From positions 1 through 12,603 of the forward strand of contig JADDPM010000063.1 of assembly GCA_016781885.1 (NCBI GenBank): 12,603 nucleotides of DNA, written 5' to 3'. A program made the translations under genes and the position numbers. This DNA is from Rubrobacter sp. (GTDB lineage Bacteria; Actinomycetota; Rubrobacteria; Rubrobacterales; Rubrobacteraceae). The notes beneath the pieces were generated by a model that searched no databases, was not told where the DNA came from, and saw only the letters and a list, made by a program, of their open reading frames with translations. Below are positions 1 through 7,100 of the stretch, one piece after another (within the stretch, counting starts at the first letter, position 1; every line of letters starts with the position of its first letter).

Positions 1-162
1 CGATTCGAAGGGTGTTTTTCAACGGGCTGTCTTGCTAAGAGCGGCGGCTCTAACGTACCCATCAAAGAGAGGGCCAAGAGTAGCAGGAGATGGATCGCAC
101 AGCCGGGCCGAGCGGTTGGCATATGGCCTTAGCAAAGCCCGAGTGTGCCTCAGGAGGGCGCG

Positions 163-186
163 TACTTAGCGCAAAACGCGTAAGTA
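163..186 (-). terminator. Hairpin just 3' of the dehydrogenase gene, possible terminator
   Basis: TACTTA at 163-168 pairs with TAAGTA at 181-186. Below it GCG (169-171) pairs with CGC (177-179), with one bulged G at 180 and a CAAAA loop. It starts about 30 nt after the stop codon of the leftward dehydrogenase gene, where a terminator would sit. No T-run follows on the minus strand, so a rho-independent role is doubtful. I recognise nothing else in positions 1-215 apart from a short GC hairpin, AGAGC-N4-GCTCT, near 39-52. Confidence 0.3.
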
Positions 187-215
187 TCGTCGACCTGGAT
201 CACCAAACCCGGTAT

Positions 216-1163
216 CTACTCTTCGACGCGTAGCACGGCCTTACCCTGATAGCCGCGATCGAGCAGACTCTGCGCCACATTACCGATCTCCCCCCAAGAG
301 CCTTCTACACTTATATGTGGATGCAACTGCCCTTTCGCTACCAACCTCGCCAATCGTCCCAGCCCTTCGCGAGCAGGCCTCGCGATGACTTCGTGGAAGA
401 GGGCGAAGCCATACAGACTTGCCCCACCGGTAAGGTAGAAGCTCTGTACATCAAACGTTGCCTCCACCCCACCCGATACCCCGAAGGCTACGCACGTCCC
501 ACCCGGTGCGAGTATCTCCAGAGCCTCGCCTAGGACCACCCCGCCTACCGATTCCAGGATCAAGTCAAACGGTCCTAACCCGCTTGCCGTTCTAGCACCT
601 TCCCCTACAGCAACTTCGTGTGCTCCAGCCTCCTCAACTAGCCCAGCGTGCTCTTTTCGGCGCACCAGCGCCACGACCCGCGCCCCAGCGATGCGGGCAA
701 GCTTCAAAGCGAAGAGCCCCACCCCACCTGACGCGCCAGTGATGAGCACGCTCTTGCCGACTAGCCCTCCACCTTTCTCGAGCATGTACAATGCCGTCAG
801 GCCTGCAACCGGCAGCGTCGCCGCCTGCTCGAAGGAGACATTTTCCGGAAGCCCGGCGAGCGAGTCCGTCGACACCGCCACGCGCTCGGCCCATGCCCCC
901 GAGGAAAGCAGCCCGACTACCCGCACGCCCTCCCCTGGTCCGGTCCCGTCTGCGGCGGCCCGCTCGACTGTCCCGGCGAGGTCCCACCCAGGACGAAAGC
1001 CCTCTTCTGCTCCCTGTGAGCGGCGCACCTCGCCCCGGTTCAGCGAAATCGCCGAGACGCGTACAAGCACTTCTGACGGCACGGGGTCAGGCATTTTAAC
1101 CTCGCCGAGCCTCAAGCAGGCTGGAGCCTCCGGGTCTACAACTACAGCCTGCATATTCCCCAT
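216..1163 (-). CDS. Zinc-independent MDR-type dehydrogenase (quinone oxidoreductase-like)
   Basis: This 315-residue protein belongs to the medium-chain dehydrogenase/reductase superfamily, quinone oxidoreductase-like branch. It probably reduces a quinone, enone or similar substrate with NADPH in the cytoplasm; the substrate cannot be read from the sequence. An N-terminal GroES-like domain (about 1-120) includes LNRGEVRRSQG. A Rossmann domain follows with the nucleotide-binding motif TGASGGVG at about 142-149 and the A-x-V-V-A-L-V-R-R end of its second strand. The usual catalytic-zinc Cys/His ligands and the structural Cys cluster are not visible, as is common in the QOR branch. The reading frame stays open upstream to 1679, but the ATG at 1163 has the purine-rich site AAAGGAG four bases upstream, and family homology starts there (MGNMQAVVV). 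A second ATG at 1154 is spaced less well. The gene has no obvious partner: a transposase relic lies upstream on the opposite strand. Confidence 0.88.
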   Translation of the reverse strand: MGNMQAVVVDPEAPACLRLGEVKMPDPVPSEVLVRVSAISLNRGEVRRSQGAEEGFRPGWDLAGTVERAAADGTGPGEGVRVVGLLSSGAWAERVAVSTDSLAGLPENVSFEQAATLPVAGLTALYMLEKGGGLVGKSVLITGASGGVGLFALKLARIAGARVVALVRRKEHAGLVEEAGAHEVAVGEGARTASGLGPFDLILESVGGVVLGEALEILAPGGTCVAFGVSGGVEATFDVQSFYLTGGASLYGFALFHEVIARPAREGLGRLARLVAKGQLHPHISVEGSWGEIGNVAQSLLDRGYQGKAVLRVEE

Positions 1164-1239
1164 ACCTCTCCTTTCACCGTGCACAACGAGGACGTATTTT
1201 AGACTACCGTCTTGTCCGGGTAGCACCAGCCCGTCAACG

Positions 1240-1914
1240 GTGAGGGCCTTCCTCGCAAAGCACGGCGGCGTAAAGCCCGTTCCGCGGCACCGGAGCGCGC
1301 GGTACCTGACCGTGAGAGAGCGCGAGGAGATCTCGCGCGGGATCGCGGCGGGGCTGTCCGCCCGCGCGATCGCGCAGCAGATAGGTCGCTCCGGAATATG
1401 GTCTCGATCCATGACCGGCCCGCTGCCGTGACCGAGCGGGCGGAGATCGGACATTGGGAAGGTGACCTTATGATGGGCAAGCGCCCGTCCACGGTCGCGA
1501 CACTCGTCGAGCGCAGCACCCGCTACGTGCGGATCCTGCCGCTCCCGCACGGGTACAAAGCGGACGCAGTGCGGCACGCGATCGCCCACGATCTGGCCCA
1601 GTTGCCAGCGTCGATGCGCCTCTCGCTCACGTGGGACCGCGGCCGGGAGATGGCCGAGCACCAAGAGCTCGCCTCCCAACTGGGGATCGACGTGTACTTC
1701 TGCGACCCGCGCAGCCTTTGCAGCGCGGCAGCAACGAGAACACGAACCGGCTGCTGCGCCGGTACCTCAGCAAGGGCGCAGACCTGCGCGCCCTGTCCTT
1801 CGCGACCTCGAAGACATCGCCACACGGATCAACAGCCGGCCGCGCCGGGTGCTCGGCTGGTCCACCGCAGCCGAGTTATTCCGGCCACTCGCCCAAGCGG
1901 GATACGTCCCGTAA
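1240..1914 (+). pseudogene. Decayed IS30-family transposase
   Basis: Transposase sequence of the IS30 type is spread over three frames. Residues from VRAFLAKHGG through REREEISRGIAAGLSARAIA (1240 to about 1389) are the N-terminal helix-turn-helix part. The sequence then jumps to SIHDRPAAVTERAEIGHWEGDL (frame open about 1390-1713), so several hundred bases of the middle of the gene are missing. A one-base loss near 1715, in what should read DPRSPWQRGSNENTN, shifts the frame. A second shift near 1800 restores a C-terminus ending GWSTAAELFRPLAQ and a TAA at 1912-1914. The catalytic DDE residues are still recognisable: D in HWEGDL, D in TWDRG and E in NENTN. No start codon is secure; the GTG at 1240 is the earliest plausible one. 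I could not find terminal inverted repeats. The copy cannot make a functional protein. Confidence 0.85.
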
Positions 1915-2026
1915 GCGGATCGGCTATCGTGCGTCGCTGAGTTGCGCCGCGACTCTGGCGATGACGTCCTAATCTCGGCCGGCTGGTCGATGGTGTACTG
2001 CTCGCGTAGCTGCTCGTTGGCGCTGG

Positions 2027-2563
2027 TCAGCGGCGAAGGCCTGCGTCGAGCTGGTGAAGGAGCGCGCCCAGCCGACTGCGACCAGGGCTGTGAACCGGCA
2101 TCCGCCGCACAACCTCGCGAACTGCAGGCGATGCGTGCTCGATCGCCCATCGGATCTCCTCGTCACCGATGTCGGGGTCGTCGCCCGCCGCGAACTCGCG
2201 GGCCTGCGCCTGATATATCGCAGGCCCAAGGGCGTGTTTCGCCTGGTGAGAGGTCGCCAATGCGTGCATGTAGGAAGTCGCCACTGCGTAGGCCGCGGCG
2301 CGAGCGGCGGCTGTGGCAACCGGATCGCCGACCTCGCGCGCGGCTGCGTGAGTCACCCAGCCAAGAGAGCGCAGTTGCCCTGTCCGCTTGCCCCCGAGCG
2401 CGAAGGCCCGGGTGCCCTCGATTGCCTTGCGCGGACGGGCGTCGGAGGGAGCCTCTGCCTCAAAGAGCGGCAACACCCGCTCGGCACAATCGGCGGCCCA
2501 AAGTCCGACAAGGCGGCGGTCTTCTTCACTCAGTGTCATCCCGCCGGGTTCGGGATCCATCAT
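2027..2563 (-). CDS. Imm-5-like putative immunity protein
   Basis: This 178-residue, alanine-rich and probably all-helical cytoplasmic protein has no signal peptide or membrane segment. The N-terminus LSEEDRRLVGLWAADCAERV, the block RPRKAIEGTRAFA, the Ala/Thr-rich centre and the tail EEIRWAIEHASPAVREVVRR match my memory of the actinobacterial family called Imm-5-like putative immunity protein, in which old annotations sometimes wrote exonuclease SbcC by error. Its function is unproven; members are thought to neutralise a polymorphic toxin, but no toxin gene is in the window. Two adjacent ATGs (2563 and 2560) follow GGGAGGCGA; the second has the better spacing from GGAGG, about 6 nt. The frame is intact although both neighbours are relics. 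Just downstream (1915-2026) I see no gene. Confidence 0.72.
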   Translation of the reverse strand: MMDPEPGGMTLSEEDRRLVGLWAADCAERVLPLFEAEAPSDARPRKAIEGTRAFALGGKRTGQLRSLGWVTHAAAREVGDPVATAAARAAAYAVATSYMHALATSHQAKHALGPAIYQAQAREFAAGDDPDIGDEEIRWAIEHASPAVREVVRRMPVHSPGRSRLGALLHQLDAGLRR

Positions 2564-2620
2564 TCGCCTCCCTCACGCGATGGGAGGACCGCCCACATAA
2601 GGCTCCTCCTCGGGGTAGCC

Positions 2621-2734
2621 AACCCCACAGTATCTGCCATCCACACCTCGCAGCTGGCTGAACTCTTCAATGTGTCACGCACCATAGTCTATCGAGAGGT
2701 GCAGCGACGAGCTAGCGCCCCGGCGAGCGAATGA
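2621..2734 (+). pseudogene. Fragment of a recombinase or resolvase helix-turn-helix
   Basis: The frame reads NPTVSAIHTSQLAELFNVSR, then TIVYREVQRR, and stops at a TGA (2732-2734). This resembles the C-terminal DNA-binding helix-turn-helix of serine recombinases and resolvases, whose typical form is ISQLAELFGVSR-x-TVYR. No catalytic domain precedes it in any frame, and there is no start codon with a ribosome binding site. I read it as the surviving tail of a mobile-element recombinase. It could instead be the HTH of a transposase of another family, because the motif is short. The rest of 2564-2760 shows no other gene. Confidence 0.5.
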
Positions 2735-2760
2735 ACGCGCCGGGCGAGCTACCATAATCA

Positions 2761-2808
2761 AAGGGTGGTGCGTTGACCGGTTGAGACCACCCTTGTTTTC
2801 GGTCAACG
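2761..2808 (-). terminator. Two interleaved inverted repeats at the lexA 3' end
   Basis: AAGGGTGGT (2761-2769) is exactly complementary to ACCACCCTT (2786-2794). CGTTGACCG (2771-2779) is exactly complementary to CGGTCAACG (2800-2808). The four arms alternate, so the hairpins are either mutually exclusive or form a pseudoknot. The last arm overlaps the lexA stop codon at 2803-2805, so a role in ending lexA transcription is likely. On the minus strand the downstream arm runs into only a short T-run (CCTTTGATTATGG), so this is not a classic intrinsic terminator. On the plus strand the first hairpin is followed by GTTTTC, which could stop transcripts coming from the left. Confidence 0.45.
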
Positions 2809-3435
2809 TCTTCTCCTTGGCGGGTGGATCACATATACAACCCGCCCCTGGATGACAACGTCCTCAGCGGGCGCTACGAGGTCCTCATGGTCGCCGTTCT
2901 CCAGACGAAGCCTCAACAAGCCGTACTCGCGGTAGAGTCTTTTGACCGTAACCTCTTCGCCATTCCTGAGGAGCGCCACCACTACCGCGCCGTCGGGCGG
3001 GTCCTCGTCCTCCTCGACGACGAGGAGGTCGCCGTCGTCTATGTGTGCCCCGATCATGCTCTGACCAACGACCCGTAGGAGGTAGCGGCCTCTCCCCGAG
3101 CGCGATGAGAGGAGTTCGGCGGCTAGAGAGTACGCCTCGTCGCCTACTGCCACGGCCTCCAAGCCCCTACCTGCAGCGATCCGACCCAGCAAGGGGAATC
3201 CACTGATGGCCTCCCAACCTTTGGCCGTGAGCCTGGGCGTCCGGGGTTTGTCGTTCAGCCGCTCCAGGTATCCCGCCACCTCGAGCTTGTTCAGATGGTA
3301 GTGAACAGTCTGGGAGCTCCTCAAGTCTACGGCTTCAGCGACCTCACGGATGCTCGGCGCTCTGCCCGCCGTCCCCGTCCGCCGGGCCAACAGTTTGAGT
3401 ATTTCTAACCTCTTCGGGTGTAATTGCTCTACCAC
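2803..3435 (-). CDS. lexA: LexA, SOS-response repressor and self-cleaving protease
   Basis: This 210-residue LexA represses DNA-damage genes and is inactivated by RecA-stimulated self-cleavage. A winged-helix DNA-binding domain occupies about residues 1-70, with the HTH around SIREVAEAVDLRSSQTVHYH. An S24-type peptidase domain follows. The scissile Ala88-Gly89 pair lies in GRIAAGRG, the catalytic serine is S126 in VGQSMIGAHIDDGD, and the catalytic lysine is K165 in VTVKRLYRE; all are present, so the protein should be active. The GTG start at 3435 is set by AGGAGG five bases upstream. The recognition helix (SSQTVHYHLNKL) has the SSQTV..HL-type sequence of Gram-positive and actinobacterial LexA proteins. 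The gene diverges from the DUF6504-dnaE2 operon, and the intervening region carries a palindrome likely to be its own operator. Confidence 0.96.
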   Translation of the reverse strand: MVEQLHPKRLEILKLLARRTGTAGRAPSIREVAEAVDLRSSQTVHYHLNKLEVAGYLERLNDKPRTPRLTAKGWEAISGFPLLGRIAAGRGLEAVAVGDEAYSLAAELLSSRSGRGRYLLRVVGQSMIGAHIDDGDLLVVEEDEDPPDGAVVVALLRNGEEVTVKRLYREYGLLRLRLENGDHEDLVAPAEDVVIQGRVVYVIHPPRRRR

Positions 3436-3470
3436 GATCTCCTCCTCGGGGCAGGTTTAAAGGGAACCCT

Positions 3471-3498
3471 AGCGTACTTTGCTCTAGACATCAAACAA
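3471..3498 (-). promoter_or_regulatory. Possible leftward lexA promoter
   Basis: On the minus strand TTGTTT (3493-3498) lies 16 bp from TACGCT (3471-3476). Each matches consensus at only about three positions, so this is a weak call. If real, the -35 box sits inside the palindrome at 3492-3505, so LexA would repress its own gene. The leader would be about 28 nt and would still include the AGGAGG ribosome binding site of lexA. Confidence 0.35.
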
Positions 3499-3514
3499 TT
3501 GTTTGGTTTATAGT
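3485..3514 (+). promoter_or_regulatory. Rightward promoter of the DUF6504-dnaE2 operon
   Basis: TAGACA (3485-3490) matches the -35 consensus TTGACA at five of six positions. TATAGT (3509-3514) matches TATAAT at five of six. The spacer is 18 bp and contains the complete palindrome at 3492-3505. Transcription would start near 3521, giving a leader of about 200 nt before the TTG start at 3720. Confidence 0.6.
3492..3505. promoter_or_regulatory. Candidate LexA operator (SOS box), 14-bp perfect palindrome
   Basis: CAAACAATTGTTTG is perfectly self-complementary. The Gram-positive and actinobacterial SOS box has the form CGAAC-N4-GTTCG; this site keeps AAC-N4-GTT and both outer C/G bases, with A/T in place of G/C at one symmetric position. 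It lies 57 bp upstream of lexA and between the -35 and -10 boxes of the divergent promoter, an ideal position for blocking polymerase. It is the only such site I found in the window. Confidence 0.65.
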
Positions 3515-3570
3515 GAAAAAGAGCAAAACCAGAAGGTAGAGAAAGAGGAGCGCCCCCACCCCGGGCCTCT

Positions 3571-3603
3571 TAGACCGACCGGCGGCCAACCAGTAGCGGT
3601 CTA
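3571..3603 (+). promoter_or_regulatory. Hairpin in the dnaE2 operon leader
   Basis: TAGACCG (3571-3577) pairs exactly with CGGTCTA (3597-3603) around a 19-nt GC-rich loop. A T-G wobble and two further pairs (3568-3570 with 3604-3606) extend the stem to ten pairs. No T-run follows, so it is not an intrinsic terminator. A role in the leader is possible but unproven. Confidence 0.35.
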
Positions 3604-3669
3604 GGAAGGGTTAGCGGAGGATGAGGACGCCCGTACTTCGGATTATATCCGGGTGCGCAGGCTTCCCCA

Positions 3670-3714
3670 CCCCTTCCTTTACCGGGAAGGCGAGCTTCTC
3701 ATAAAGGGAAGGGG
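3670..3714 (+). promoter_or_regulatory. Leader hairpin overlapping the ribosome binding site
   Basis: CCCCTTCCTTTA (3670-3681) pairs with TAAAGGGAAGGGG (3702-3714) apart from one extra G in the 3' arm. A smaller hairpin, GAAG-GCGAG-CTTC, lies in the loop. The 3' arm contains most of the purine-rich ribosome binding site (GGGAAGGGGAG, 3706-3716) of the TTG start at 3720, so in the folded state translation of the operon should be reduced. Confidence 0.45.
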
Positions 3715-3719
3715 AGCAT

Positions 3720-4145
3720 TTGAAGAAAACTAGCGTCTCTGAGATACACGGCTACCCTTTGCATCCAGAGGGCTTTGAGGAACCACTGTTCCCGACTGCG
3801 GCCTCGAAACGGGCGGTAGCTAAGCACCTGCTGCGGGCACCGTGGCTTTCACGAGCATCGGAATTGGAGGGGAGTGGCGGCCAGGCCGTCCATGCCCGGC
3901 AGGATTCGGTTGAGATCGAGAACCGGTGCGGGCGGGTGCAGATCGTTTGGGCTTCTGGCCAGCGGAGGTGCTTCCGCAAGAGGCGAATAGTGAAGATCTT
4001 CGCCCGCTGGCGGGAGGTCCGGGCGTGGTGGGACGAGGAGGAGGCAATAGACAGGGTCGTCTTCAGGGTGCTCCTCTCTGATGGAGCGGTGGTGGACCTA
4101 GCACGGGAGCGGTCCGGGTGGTTTCTCGTAGGGGTGGTCGATTGA
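3720..4145 (+). CDS. DUF6504-like protein, probable mutasome accessory
   Basis: This 141-residue protein is basic in its C-terminal half and has no signal peptide or membrane segment. From about residue 64 it reads VEIENRCGRVQIVWASGQRR, then RIVKIFARWREVRAWW, and ends VDLARERSGWFLVGVVD. This is the pattern of the DUF6504 family as I remember it: a short domain with R-x-R-x-V-x-x-V-x-x-x-W-x-x-x-x-x-W-W and a final GW-x-L-x-x-x-x-D. In actinobacteria it occurs alone or near Y-family ImuB and DnaE2 polymerases. The first 60 residues (with PLHPEGFEEPLFPTAASKRA) are unrecognised. The start is TTG at 3720 behind GGGGAG, a close spacing of 3 nt. It overlaps dnaE2 by 4 nt, so the two proteins are probably made together. 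Function is inferred only from context. Confidence 0.72.
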   Translation: MKKTSVSEIHGYPLHPEGFEEPLFPTAASKRAVAKHLLRAPWLSRASELEGSGGQAVHARQDSVEIENRCGRVQIVWASGQRRCFRKRRIVKIFARWREVRAWWDEEEAIDRVVFRVLLSDGAVVDLARERSGWFLVGVVD

Positions 4146-7100
4146 ACGCGAGGTTCTCGCACCTGCATGTGAGGAGCGGATTCTCTTACGGATACGGGGC
4201 AGCGACACCGGAGGGGCTTGTGGAGGCAGCAGCGAAGATGAAGATGGGCTCTCTAGCGCTGACTGACCGGGACGGGATGTACGGAATACCGAGATTTTTA
4301 AAGGCCTCTAAGGAGTTTGAGATCTCCCCCATCATCGGCGCGGAGATCTCGACGGTCAGCGGACATCTGGCCCTGATTGCGGAGAACATAGAAGGTTACC
4401 GTTCTCTGTGCAAGCTCATTACAGAGTACCGGACCGCCTCGGAAGACCGGCGCAGGCCGCGGTGTCCGCTGGAGATGGTGCTACAGCATAGCGAAGGACT
4501 CGTATGCCTGACAGGCGCTGTGCCGTTCGGGCTTCTACCACGGCTCTTACTGGACGAGCATCGGGAGAAGGCGAAGAAGACGCTGTTGGCTCTGAGGGAG
4601 GCCTTCGAGGGACGGCTGTTCGTGGAGCTGACGGACGATGGGACAGCGGGGAGCCGGCGCAGGGTGCGGCGGGTGGCGGGCTTCGCGAGGGAGAACGGGG
4701 TGCCCGTGGTTGCTACGAACGAGGTGGCTTACGTCGCTCCCGAGGATCACAAGTTACACGAGGTACTGGTTGCTGCCGCGGCCCTGACGGCGCTGCCCGG
4801 TCCTGGGTACAGGCCGACGGACCGTCTGTATCTGAGAGCCGAGGAGAGAATGCGGCGGCTGTTCGCGGACTATCCGGAGGCTCTGCGGAGCGGAGCGGCC
4901 ATCGTGGAGCGGTGCGCGGTGGCGGTGAGGTTGTCGGGGGAGATCCACATGCCGGCGGCGCGTATTGGCCGCGAGAAGAGCGCGGAGAGGGAGCTGCGGA
5001 GGCTGGTCTGCGAGGGCGCGCGGAGGCGCTACGGGGAGGCGGGGGCGGATATGAAGCGCCGTGTGATCGGGAGGCTACGGCGAGAGTTGTCATGCATAAA
5101 CGCTTTGGGGTTCGCGCCGTACTTCCTTATCGCCCACGAGGCGGCGGGGATCGCCAGGCAGAAAGGCATACCCGTGACGGGTCGAGGTAGCGCGGCGAAC
5201 TCTATGGTCGCCTATTGCCTGGGGCTGACGAGCCCGGAGCCGTTCTCGAACAGGCTGCTCTTCGAGCGCTTTTTGCACGAGGGGCGGGAAGACCCGCCGG
5301 ACATAGACCTGGACTTCTGCTCGAAGCGGCGAGACGAGGTGCGCTTCGAGATGGTCCGGCGCTACAGGAAACACGGCGTCGCCGAGGCCGCCACGGTGCA
5401 GACGATGTCTCTCAGGGGAGCGGTGAGGGTCGTGGCGAGGGCGCTCGGGCACTCTCTGAGGGAGATAAACGAGCTCAGCAGGCACGTGCCGACGCGCTTT
5501 CGGGACCGCAATCGCGTCTATGCAGGTCTCTCGGGCTGGGAGGAGGTGCTGGCGGAGCCGGCGATGAGGAGGCATCCGCTGCAGGACACGTCCCGGCACA
5601 GGCTCCTTCTGGAGCTCTCGGCGGGGCTCGTTGGGCGCATACGGGAGGCAGGGACGCACTCCGGAGGGATGGTGTTCGGGACAGCGAAGTATCACCTCTC
5701 GGAGCTGGTGCCGCTGGAGCCTTCGGGGATGGAGGGGCTGCTGAGATGCCAATACGACAAGGACGACCTGGAGTATGTAGGGCTGCCGAAGCTGGACCTG
5801 CTCGGCATCAGGATGCACACTGCTCTGCACGAGGCCGGGGTGCTGGCGTCGCGGAGGCTGGGGAGAAAAGTGGATCCTTACGATCTTCCTCATGAGGATC
5901 GGGAGACCTACGCGCTCATAAGAACCGGGAGGAACGCGGGGATGTTCCAGTTGGAGAGCCCGGGACAGATGAACCTCTCACGGAGGCTGGGGCCGCGGCG
6001 GTTCCGGGACCTGGTGGCCCAGATCAGCCTTTTCAGGCCGGGGCCTGTCAGGGGAGACCTGGTTACACCGTTCGTCCTGCGTCGCAACGGGCGCGAGCCG
6101 TACACTGTCCCCCTACCGGAGTTGGAGAAGGTGCTTAGACCGACGTATGGTGTGCTGGTCTTCCAGGAGCAGGTGCTGGCGGTCTCGCACAGGGTCGCGG
6201 GCTTTACGCTGGCGGAGGGTGATGAGATCCGTCGGGCCATGACCTCGGATCGCGGCCCCGGCGCCATGGACCGGGTGCGGGAGGAGTTCGTGCGCCGGGC
6301 AAAAGAGCGGGGCGTACCCGAAGAGACAGCAGAGAAGGTCCTCTCCTGGATGGAGGGCTTCTCCGTCTACGGCTTCAGTGCGGCGCACGCCGCCTCTTTC
6401 GCGGAGCTCTCCTACGCGAGCGCCTACATGAAGCGCCACTTCCCGGCGGAGTTCTTCTGCGGCCTGTTGAACGCGCAGCCGATGGGCTTCTACTCGCCGC
6501 GCGCGTTGGTGAACGAGGCCCGCAGGGAGGGCATCAGGATACTGCCGCCGGACATACACCTTTCCGGGAAGGATTTCGCCGTGGAGGAGGACGGAACGGC
6601 GATACGGGTGGGCCTGGGATACGCGAAACACCTCTCGAAGGCTGCGTTGGAGTCCGTGCTCGCAGAGCGGCGCAAGAGATCATTTGCATCGGTAGCGGAC
6701 CTCTACGCGAGGACCGCGGCGGAGAGGGACGGGCTAGAAAGCCTCATCGAAGGCGGGTTCCTGGACAGACTCGCTACGTCTGGCAGCCGCGAAGAGCTCC
6801 TGGCCGCCGCGCGAGATCTTCCGCAGAAAAGACGTTCGTCCCGGCAGAAAGAGTTGCCCCTCCCCCACCCGGCGAGCTGGTGGGAGCAGCGGCTGAACCT
6901 CGGGGACTGGACCTCCTACCTGCCGCCGACGGCCGTGCGGAGGGAGCGCATGGAGTGGGAAGCACTCTCCCTGAACGTCTTCCGTCATCCCCTGAGCCCC
7001 TACCGGGAGGCGCTAAAGGAGCTGCGGATCACGCCGAGCCGGGAGATCCTCGATCTTCCTCACGGCACGGAGGTCCGGGCGGCCGGGCTGTTGGAGTCGC

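Noticed and set aside
90..233. Small plus-strand frame of 47 codons starting at ATG 90 behind AGCAGGAG
   Set aside because: The Shine-Dalgarno-like sequence is jammed against the ATG, the product matches nothing I know, and its end overlaps the 3' end of the well-supported dehydrogenase gene.
1164..1679. Extension of the dehydrogenase frame by 172 codons upstream
   Set aside because: The extension is antisense to the transposase relic and has no family similarity; the ATG at 1163 has a strong ribosome binding site.
4504..5895. Long open frames on both strands inside dnaE2
   Set aside because: High GC content keeps shadow frames open. Their products are low-complexity Arg/Gly/Pro-rich and the polymerase frame explains the interval fully.
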